Positions 7,367 through 12,950 of a stretch of 12,950 bases of DNA are shown here, in pieces (the first letter of the stretch is position 1; every line of letters begins with the position of its first letter). Source of the DNA: SHLJ01 sp041618535 (GTDB taxonomy: Bacteria > Bacteroidota > Bacteroidia > Flavobacteriales > Flavobacteriaceae); the NCBI GenBank assembly GCA_041618535.1, contig JBFKFP010000075.1, positions 1 to 12,950 on the forward strand, written 5' to 3'. Below the pieces are notes generated by a model. That model made no database searches. It worked only from the letters and a program-made list of their open reading frames with translations, and was not told where the DNA came from. The position numbers and the translations under genes are program-made.

Positions 7367-9484
7367 CTAATCCATAAGGATTTCTAGTATTTTTATAGCG
7401 GCCTGACTTATTCTGGTTCCCGGGCCGAAAACTGCCACAGCACCCGCGTCAAATAAAAACTGATAATCCTGTTTTGGGATTACACCTCCAACCACAATCA
7501 TGATATCATCCCGGCCATAGTCCTTCAGGGCTTCAATAACCTGAGGAACCAAAGTCTTATGCCCCCCGGCCAGTGATGAAACACCAAGGATGTGGACGTC
7601 ATTCTCAACAGCCTGTTTGGCCGCTTCCTGGGGTGTCTGGAACAATGGGCCTATATCAACATCAAATCCCACATCTGCATAACCTGTAGCCACGACTTTA
7701 GCCCCGCGGTCATGTCCGTCCTGACCCATTTTGGCAATCAGTATCCTGGGTCTTCGGCCCTCCTGTTCAGCAAATGCATTGGCCATCTCCTGTGCCTTCT
7801 TGAAGTGGTCGTCTTGTTTTATCTCTTTACTATACACGCCTGAAAATGATTTTACCTGTGCCTTGTACCTTCCGAAAACATCCTCCATGGCCTGGCTGAT
7901 CTCGCCCAGCGTAGCCCGGCACCTGGCTGCTTCCACTGCTAAAGCTAATAAATTTTCCTTTCCCGATTTCGCCCCGGATCGCAAATCGTCAAGTGCTCTG
8001 CCTACCTGGCCCTCATCCCTTTTTGATTTTAAAAGACCGAGTCGCTCAATCTGCTGATTTCGTACCATCTGATTATCTACTTCCAGGATCTGAAGTGGGT
8101 CATCATATTCCAGTTGATATTTGTTCACACCAACAATGATATCCTGCCCGGAATCTATTCGAGCCTGTTTTCTAGCAGCAGCCTCCTCGATGCGCATCTT
8201 GGGTATCCCTGCTTCTATGGCTTTGGTCATTCCGCCAAGGTTTTCCACCTCTTCTATTAGTTCCCAGGCCTTCACAGCGATCCCGTGGGTAAGGCTTTCA
8301 ACATAATAGCTTCCCGCCCAGGGGTCAACCGTTCTCGTTATTTGCGATTCTTCCTGCAGAATGATCTGTGTATTCCTGGCAATTCGGGCAGAAAAATCTG
8401 TAGGGAGCGCAATGGCCTCATCAAGGGCATTGGTATGCAGGCTTTGAGTTCCACCGAAGGCTGCTGCAGCGGCTTCTATACAGGTGCGCGCCACATTATT
8501 AAACGGATCTTGTTCCGTAAGGCTCCAACCACTCGTCTGGCAATGCGTCCTTAACACCAGGGATTTAGGATTCTTGGGATTGAACTTACTCACCAGTTTT
8601 GCCCAAAGCATGCGTGCGGCCCTCATTTTTGCAATCTCCATGAAATGATTCATTCCTATGGCCCAGAAAAACGACAATCGCGGGGCGAAGGCGTCAATAT
8701 CAAGCCCGGCATCCAGCCCCCGCCTGATGTACTCCAGTCCGTCCGCCAATGTATAGGCCAGTTCAATGTCGCATGTGGCACCGGCCTCCTGCATATGATA
8801 TCCGGATATACTTATGCTGTTGAATTTTGGCATGTGCCGACTGGTATATTCGAAGATCTCGGATATTATTCTCATTGAAGGTTCCGGAGGATATATATAA
8901 GTGTTCCTGACCATAAACTCCTTCAGAATGTCATTCTGAATGGTACCTTTAAGCAGCTCAGGAGATACTCCCTGTTCTTCGGCAGTTACAATATAAAAAG
9001 CCATTATCGGGATCACCGCTCCGTTCATGGTCATGGATACCGACATCTGATCCAGGGGAATCTGGTCAAACAGTACTTTCATGTCCTCAACGCTGTCTAT
9101 AGCCACTCCTGCTTTTCCCACGTCACCAACAACTCGTTCATGATCTGAATCATAGCCTCTATGAGTGGGAAGATCGAATGCTACTGACAAGCCTCTCTGA
9201 CCGGCCGCGAGATTGCGCCTGTAAAAAGCGTTGCTTTCTTCAGCTGTAGAAAAGCCTGCATACTGCCTTATAGTCCATGGTCGCCTGACATACATTGTGC
9301 TGTATGGCCCTCTTAAATAAGGAGGGAGGCCTGCGGCAAATTCAAGATGAGAAAGATCTTCGAGGTCGTTAGAACTGTATTCAGATTTGATCCCAATCCC
9401 CTCTGCCGTCATAAATGAAGGGGAGGAGGATACCTTTTCTGATACCTTTAAATCAAGCTCTATATGACTAATATCTCGCCTCAA
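7367..9484 (-). CDS. scpA: Methylmalonyl-CoA mutase, large (catalytic) subunit
   Basis: A 705-residue adenosylcobalamin enzyme that interconverts (R)-methylmalonyl-CoA and succinyl-CoA, linking propionate metabolism with the TCA cycle. The TIM-barrel domain has TMYVRRPWTIRQYAGFSTAE (63-82; Tyr75 matches the active-site Tyr of the Propionibacterium enzyme), VRNTYIYPPEPSMR (192-205), GYHMQEAGAT (228-237; His230) and a QTSGWSLTEQDP segment. The B12 domain (about 578-705) has GQDGHDRG with the cobalt-ligand His591, GVSSLAGGH (634-642) and VVGGVIP (664-670). Where many homologues have THSQ, this protein has THCQ (Cys315). The start is TTG at 9484: it gives MRRDISHIEL, matching the usual MRKD-type start, no ATG lies upstream in the frame, and the next ATG (codon 25) would cut the N-terminus. 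It begins 12 nt after the lipoprotein gene, in the same frame. Confidence 0.97.
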   Translation of the reverse strand: MRRDISHIELDLKVSEKVSSSPSFMTAEGIGIKSEYSSNDLEDLSHLEFAAGLPPYLRGPYSTMYVRRPWTIRQYAGFSTAEESNAFYRRNLAAGQRGLSVAFDLPTHRGYDSDHERVVGDVGKAGVAIDSVEDMKVLFDQIPLDQMSVSMTMNGAVIPIMAFYIVTAEEQGVSPELLKGTIQNDILKEFMVRNTYIYPPEPSMRIISEIFEYTSRHMPKFNSISISGYHMQEAGATCDIELAYTLADGLEYIRRGLDAGLDIDAFAPRLSFFWAIGMNHFMEIAKMRAARMLWAKLVSKFNPKNPKSLVLRTHCQTSGWSLTEQDPFNNVARTCIEAAAAAFGGTQSLHTNALDEAIALPTDFSARIARNTQIILQEESQITRTVDPWAGSYYVESLTHGIAVKAWELIEEVENLGGMTKAIEAGIPKMRIEEAAARKQARIDSGQDIIVGVNKYQLEYDDPLQILEVDNQMVRNQQIERLGLLKSKRDEGQVGRALDDLRSGAKSGKENLLALAVEAARCRATLGEISQAMEDVFGRYKAQVKSFSGVYSKEIKQDDHFKKAQEMANAFAEQEGRRPRILIAKMGQDGHDRGAKVVATGYADVGFDVDIGPLFQTPQEAAKQAVENDVHILGVSSLAGGHKTLVPQVIEALKDYGRDDIMIVVGGVIPKQDYQFLFDAGAVAVFGPGTRISQAAIKILEILMD

Positions 9485-9496
9485 TCTTATATATTC

Positions 9497-10150
9497 CTAA
9501 TCTACTTTCTCTAAATCAACCTTCTCTGTATCAGCTTTTTTAATCGATTCCTTTATTCTTAACTTCTCTGAGTTAGAGACATATTCCTCAGACTCCATAT
9601 AGAACAGCTTTGGATAAAAGGTTTCAAAAACCACATATGTTGCGAGAGCCCTGTCCTCTGTCATCATCGAACTGTTTCTGAAAAGAACCGGGCCCAGCAA
9701 CTCTGTCCTGGCCGTATTGGATGTCACCAGAGCATTGATAGTATTTCGTATTTGATCGTCCTGTATGTTGTTGATGATGCAAGTGACCAGCTCGTTGTTA
9801 TAGTTGAGCCTGAGCTGACCATTTTTCTCTGTCCAGAATTCATCTCTTGATTTAAGGTAATCCTTAAATTCGACCAGGTATTCACTGAAAAACTCGCTTG
9901 CAGGAGACCTGTCATCCAATAGTAATTTGAGGTAGTTATAGTAACCTTCATCAACAGTGTTGGAAAAGAATGAATAATTTTCGGAAATGTAATCCTCGAA
10001 AACATAAACTGCTTCCTTAACCGTTTCCATGTCTGCACTATTACAGAGGAAGAGATTTTTTTTATTTTGATAGCGGTACTCCGGTTTTTTTACCGAATCA
10101 CATCCATAAAAGACTAACAAGGTTAAAAAATAGATCCATAAATACTTCAT
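9497..10150 (-). CDS. Hypothetical lipoprotein encoded between the mutase subunit genes
   Basis: A 217-residue protein I do not recognise. The N-terminus (MKYLWIYFLTLLVFYGC) is a short signal peptide ending in a loose lipobox (FYG-Cys17), so it is probably a lipoprotein. The mature part is charged and mostly helical-looking, with several aromatic segments (YVFEDYISENYSFFSNTVDE, EFFSEYLVEFKDYLKSRDEF) and no cysteine or histidine cluster suggesting a metal site. The tail ends in a short repeat, TEKVDLEKVD. It lies 3 nt after the mutA stop and 12 nt before scpA, inside the mutase operon on the same strand. The tight spacing indicates co-transcription, but nothing seen ties it to the mutase chemically. 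Function unknown. Confidence 0.85.
   Translation of the reverse strand: MKYLWIYFLTLLVFYGCDSVKKPEYRYQNKKNLFLCNSADMETVKEAVYVFEDYISENYSFFSNTVDEGYYNYLKLLLDDRSPASEFFSEYLVEFKDYLKSRDEFWTEKNGQLRLNYNNELVTCIINNIQDDQIRNTINALVTSNTARTELLGPVLFRNSSMMTEDRALATYVVFETFYPKLFYMESEEYVSNSEKLRIKESIKKADTEKVDLEKVD
9498..9527 (-). repeat. Two-copy 15-bp tandem repeat at the 3' end of the lipoprotein gene
   Basis: Two adjacent 15-bp units (9513-9527 and 9498-9512) match at 12 of 15 positions. They encode the repeated EKVD-LEKVD ending of the lipoprotein, and the second unit runs into the TAG stop. This looks like a small local duplication extending the C-terminus. Confidence 0.45.
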
Positions 10151-10153
10151 AAC

Positions 10154-11509
10154 TTATTCTTTTTCAAGTCTTTGTTTTTCATAATCTTCAGCTAAACGTC
10201 TTGGTATGATTGGTGGAATAATTGTTTTTCTTTTTTTGGTTTTGACAAAAGGATATAATTCCAATTCCTGAGACATTTTATCATCGGGGTTGGGGTATCT
10301 GTTCGACCCCACAAGAACAAGGTCAGAACTGTTGAAAAATGATTGTTCCTTCCCCGCACTTTCCTTGATTTTGCGTTGAATGATTCCCTTGAACAGCTGA
10401 TCCACAAATCCACCCTCAGTTTCGATCTTCTTAAAAATGGCTAATGCCTTTTCTGCCATGATTCGAGTAAGACTTTCGATATAATAAGCTCCCTCGGCAG
10501 GATTGAGAACTTCATCGAAGTAACTTTCATGTTTCAGGATAAGAAGCTGGTTCCTGGCTATTCGGTCACCGAATTCATTCGACTTATGGTAGATCACATC
10601 ATAAGGGAGATTTGAGACTATGTCCGCTCCTCCCAGAATGGCACTCATACACTCCAGCGAGGTCCTTATCATGTTATTGTTGTAATCGAAAATTGACTTA
10701 TTCCTTCTACTGGGCGTTGCGATTATCGAACAAACCCCTGAAACCTTGTATTCATCAGCAAGAGTTTGCCATAAGAGCCTCAACGCTCTTATTTTTGCGA
10801 TTTCAAAGAAATAATTATAACCGACTGCGACTCTGAAACTGGGAATAATATTCCATTCATTATGGTAATGGTTTAGGTATTCATTCGCATGTGCCATGGC
10901 ATAGGCCAGTTGTTGGACTATATTCGCGCCTGCATTCTGATAAAGGTCCGATCCTATCAGAACCGTGAATCCATCCGGACTTGCTTCCCTGAAATATGAC
11001 TTAAGTATTTTATGATCCTGTTTAAGGTTATAATACCAATTCCCGCTTGAGGCCAGGTTGCCTATAAGATCGACACCCACTTTCATCCCCTCTGGCACCT
11101 TTGTTTTGAAAACCTCCCTGAATGGCTTATCAGGCAGTTTTTCAAACTCAAGAATTCCCTGGACAGGATGTGATTTAATTGTATCAAACAGCTTATCTGG
11201 CTTTTTGATCTCTTCTCCTAAAGTAAGGCCGATATGTTCAATACCACCGGCAACAGCCTGTTCGATATGATTGAGCGTGGGAACCTCCTTGGCGGCAAAT
11301 ATCTGCTCGCCAATACAGAATGACTTAGTGGGATTTGCATTGCAGGCTCCAATGTTATCATCGGGGTGATAAAAGGGCTTTACATCGATACCTTCGAGGG
11401 ATGACCAGACCAGGCTTTCGTTATAGTCGGCACCTTTAAGATCGAACTGGATCTTTTGTTTCCACTCTTTGGATGAGGTCGGAGAAAATGATTCAAATAA
11501 TTTATTCAT
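10154..11509 (-). CDS. mutA: Methylmalonyl-CoA mutase, small subunit (no B12 domain)
   Basis: A 451-residue partner subunit of the heterodimeric mutase. The N-terminal LFESFSPTSSKEWKQKIQFD (4-23) and EGIDVKPFYHPDD (39-51) regions are typical of the small subunit. The barrel region includes GYNYFFEIAKIRALRLLW (230-247), IRTSLECMSAILGGAD (281-296), GDRIARNQLLILKHES (314-329) and NPAEGAYYIESLT (336-348), parallel to the catalytic subunit but without its substrate-binding residues. The protein ends at about the barrel with a basic KTKKRK segment and lacks the C-terminal B12-like domain found in longer small subunits (about 600 residues or more). Short forms are usual in flavobacteria, as I recall. 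The ATG lies inside the end of the DivIC-like gene (8-nt overlap), and its TAA is 3 nt before the lipoprotein start. Confidence 0.95.
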   Translation of the reverse strand: MNKLFESFSPTSSKEWKQKIQFDLKGADYNESLVWSSLEGIDVKPFYHPDDNIGACNANPTKSFCIGEQIFAAKEVPTLNHIEQAVAGGIEHIGLTLGEEIKKPDKLFDTIKSHPVQGILEFEKLPDKPFREVFKTKVPEGMKVGVDLIGNLASSGNWYYNLKQDHKILKSYFREASPDGFTVLIGSDLYQNAGANIVQQLAYAMAHANEYLNHYHNEWNIIPSFRVAVGYNYFFEIAKIRALRLLWQTLADEYKVSGVCSIIATPSRRNKSIFDYNNNMIRTSLECMSAILGGADIVSNLPYDVIYHKSNEFGDRIARNQLLILKHESYFDEVLNPAEGAYYIESLTRIMAEKALAIFKKIETEGGFVDQLFKGIIQRKIKESAGKEQSFFNSSDLVLVGSNRYPNPDDKMSQELELYPFVKTKKRKTIIPPIIPRRLAEDYEKQRLEKE

Positions 11510-11840
11510 TATCTGCCGAATTTTTTTGAAGGCTATCCTCGTATTCTATGATATAGATCTCTTCGTCCTCCTTCTTCATCTTATAATGCTCACGCCCATA
11601 TTTTTCCAAACCCTCCTCGGTACTTAACGACTTTATCTCATTGCTGTCCTTTTCGATCTCACCTTCATAATAGCGTTTTTCCTCTTCCAGTTTCTTAATT
11701 TCCTGGTTGAGCTCGTTGTGGATGAACCATGAATTGCTGTCGAAGAAAAGCATCCAGACTGCAAATACCACAAGGCTCAGGACAAAGATATTCCTGAAGG
11801 GTTTAAAGAATTTTTCGTATCGGTTAGGTCCTTTCGCCAT
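11502..11840 (-). CDS. FtsB/DivIC-like septum formation initiator protein
   Basis: A 112-residue bitopic membrane protein of the FtsB/DivIC family, which forms the division complex with FtsL and FtsQ-type proteins. A short basic N-terminus (MAKGPNRYEKFFKPFR) precedes one transmembrane helix (about 17-33). A periplasmic coiled coil follows (about 42-72, NELNQEIKKLEEEKRYYEGE), then the conserved motif EEGLEKYGREHYKMKKEDEE (75-94) that identifies the family. Its ATG shares one base with the udk stop (TAATG), and its 3' end overlaps mutA by 8 nt, so translation of udk, this gene and mutA is probably coupled. The link between division and mutase genes is positional only. I give no gene symbol because FtsB and DivIC cannot be told apart here. 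Confidence 0.9.
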   Translation of the reverse strand: MAKGPNRYEKFFKPFRNIFVLSLVVFAVWMLFFDSNSWFIHNELNQEIKKLEEEKRYYEGEIEKDSNEIKSLSTEEGLEKYGREHYKMKKEDEEIYIIEYEDSLQKNSADNE

Positions 11841-12445
11841 TATAAGCGATCATTTATTATGGTTTTAACGATATCGATGGCTACGGTGTTGTATTTGTTA
11901 TTCGGAATGATTATATCGGCAAATTCTTTCATCGGTTCAATAAACTGTTCATGCATGGGTTTCAGGGTGGTCTGGTAACGGTTGAGGACCTCATTGATAT
12001 CCCTTCCGCGCTCTGCAATATCTCGTTTTAATCGCCTGATCAGCCTTTCATCACTATCTGCATGGACAAAAATCTTAATATCGAACATCTCTCTTAATTC
12101 TGGGTTGGTAAGGATTAGAATTCCCTCCACGATCATCACCTTTCTGGGCATGGTGGTAATGGTGTCCCCGGTCCGGTTGTGCTCTACAAAAGAATAGACA
12201 GGCTGTTGCACAGATCGTCCCGATTTCAGTATCTTGAGATGATCAGCCAGTAATTCAAAGTCGATTGACCTTGGGTGATCAAAATTTACATTCACCCGTT
12301 CCTCATAACTCAGATGGGAGTTGTCTTTGTAATAAGAGTCCTGGGAGATGACTCCCACTTCTCCTTTTGGAAGTTCGTTCAGGATCTGGTTAACCACGGT
12401 GGTTTTCCCACATCCGGTACCACCTGCGAGTCCGATAATCAACAT
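11840..12445 (-). CDS. udk: Uridine kinase
   Basis: A 201-residue P-loop kinase that phosphorylates uridine and cytidine to UMP and CMP in pyrimidine salvage. Walker A is GGTGCGKT at 8-15 (Lys14, Thr15). The nucleoside-binding motifs QDSYYKD (35-41), FDHPRSIDF (55-63) and QPVYSF (81-86), the Walker B-like VEGILIL (106-112) and the lid region RLIRRLKRDIAERGRD (134-149) are all present. Length is normal. The start ATG at 12445 is supported because a stop lies five codons upstream with no other start between. A TAAATTTG box lies 25 nt upstream, so a promoter for the udk-scpA genes may sit in the 36-bp gap. Confidence 0.95.
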   Translation of the reverse strand: MLIIGLAGGTGCGKTTVVNQILNELPKGEVGVISQDSYYKDNSHLSYEERVNVNFDHPRSIDFELLADHLKILKSGRSVQQPVYSFVEHNRTGDTITTMPRKVMIVEGILILTNPELREMFDIKIFVHADSDERLIRRLKRDIAERGRDINEVLNRYQTTLKPMHEQFIEPMKEFADIIIPNNKYNTVAIDIVKTIINDRL

Positions 12446-12456
12446 GCACCAATCAT
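12439..12456 (-). other. Possible five-codon leader ORF overlapping the udk start
   Basis: On the - strand ATG at 12456 opens a five-codon frame (MIGAC) that stops at 12439, overlapping the first codons of udk. It is preceded by GGAGG (12469-12465) at the ideal 8-nt spacing, whereas udk's own ATG is 19 nt from that GGAGG. It could feed ribosomes to udk by reinitiation or could be chance, since strong Shine-Dalgarno use is unusual in Bacteroidota. Confidence 0.2.
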
Positions 12457-12470
12457 TAAGTTAGCCTCCA

Positions 12471-12478
12471 CAAATTTA
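12471..12478 (-). promoter_or_regulatory. Possible -7 promoter element upstream of udk
   Basis: The - strand reads TAAATTTG, an exact match to the Bacteroidota -7 consensus TAnnTTTG, ending 25 nt before the udk ATG and just after the stop of the upstream sugar dehydrogenase gene. The nearest TTG upstream is about 26 nt away, too far for a good -33 element, so support is partial. Confidence 0.35.
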
Positions 12479-12481
12479 AGA

Positions 12482-12950
12482 TTATTTATCGGTAATGATT
12501 TTTACAATTCCAAGATTTTCAACCCCGACATAAATGTAGTCGTCAGGCCCCATTCTTACGCTTCTGACCCTTCCTATACCCTCAAGTAATTTTTCCTCTG
12601 CAACTACCTTTTCGTTTTGGATCACACAGCGGTTCAGGTACTGGAATTTAAGAGAACCTACCATTAGGTTGCCCTTCCATTCGGGATATCTTTCACCGGT
12701 TACAAATGCCATTCCACTGGGAGCGATAGATGGTGTCCAGTGATGAAGCGGTTGCTCCATTCCGGGAAGGGCTGTATGTTCAGTGAATTTAGTGCCACTG
12801 TAGTTTATACCATAGCTGATCTCTGGCCAGCCGTAGTTCTTTCCGGCCTCAACTATATTGATCTCATCACCACCACGCGGACCATGTTCATGGGTCCAGA
12901 TGGCTCCGGTTTCAGGGTGTTTTATCATTCCCTGTATATTCCTGTGACCA
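12482..12950 (-). CDS. PQQ-type glucose/sorbosone dehydrogenase family protein, C-terminal part (5' partial)
   Basis: The frame is open to the edge of the window and ends in TAA at 12482, so only the last 156 or so residues are seen. The segment starts GHRNIQGMIKHPETG and continues with WTHEHGPRGGDEIN, GKNYGWPEISYG, SIAPSGMAFVTG, FQYLNR and RVRSVRMGPDDYIYV. These are hallmarks of the soluble aldose sugar dehydrogenase / YliI family (six-bladed beta-propeller, PQQ- and calcium-dependent where studied). The enzyme oxidises sugars outside the cytoplasm; substrate and signal peptide cannot be judged because the N-terminus is missing. The internal ATG at 12928 is not the true start: the GHRN motif upstream of it is conserved. 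udk follows after 36 bp, so it may be co-transcribed or separately promoted. Confidence 0.93.
   Translation of the reverse strand, partial: GHRNIQGMIKHPETGAIWTHEHGPRGGDEINIVEAGKNYGWPEISYGINYSGTKFTEHTALPGMEQPLHHWTPSIAPSGMAFVTGERYPEWKGNLMVGSLKFQYLNRCVIQNEKVVAEEKLLEGIGRVRSVRMGPDDYIYVGVENLGIVKIITDK

Noticed and set aside
7731..8057. A 108-codon + strand ORF inside scpA
   Set aside because: Antisense to a highly conserved enzyme, with no start context or family match.
9724..10038. A 104-codon - strand ORF in another frame within the lipoprotein gene
   Set aside because: The overlapping frame with signal peptide and lipobox fills the mutA-scpA gap precisely; the shorter one does not.

Overview
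The window looks like chromosomal core DNA from a member of the Bacteroidota, most likely a flavobacterium. The grounds are a signal peptidase I with an N-terminal DUF5684-type membrane domain and a long internal insertion, a DUF5683 protein beside ParB, a WbqC-family protein, a short B12-domain-less methylmalonyl-CoA mutase small subunit, and TAnnTTTG-like promoter elements. Genus cannot be fixed from the sequence. No rRNA, tRNA, CRISPR array, insertion sequence, prophage gene or attachment site was seen. Genes are packed tightly; the longest gap is 113 bp.

Layout. Positions 1-1986 (+ strand) hold the tail of one rhomboid protease, a complete second rhomboid protease starting on the base after the first one's stop, and a membrane-anchored endonuclease/exonuclease/phosphatase (EEP) family protein. 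Everything from 1972 to 12950 is on the - strand, 11 genes in the same direction. Read 5' to 3' these are: a PQQ-type sugar dehydrogenase (3' part only), udk, a DivIC/FtsB-like division protein, mutA, an unrecognised lipoprotein gene, scpA, a 113-bp gap, then parA, parB, a DUF5683 gene, dapB, lepB and a WbqC-family gene. The last of these overlaps the EEP gene tail-to-tail by 15 bp.

Function. udk to scpA is a compact cluster (overlaps of 1 and 8 nt, gaps of 3 and 12 nt). It makes both subunits of the B12-dependent mutase that interconverts methylmalonyl-CoA and succinyl-CoA, with a pyrimidine salvage kinase and a cell-division membrane protein ahead of them and an unknown lipoprotein between the two subunits. 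parA to wbqC combines chromosome segregation (ParA/ParB), an exported DUF5683 protein, lysine and diaminopimelate synthesis (DapB), signal peptide removal (LepB) and a probable glycan-related enzyme, so it links segregation with envelope building.

No clear new defence or mobile system is present. The items most worth a second look are the lipoprotein inside the mutase operon, the TTG-started scpA that follows it in the same reading frame, the DUF5683 protein overlapping parB, and the altered active-site motifs and insertion of LepB.
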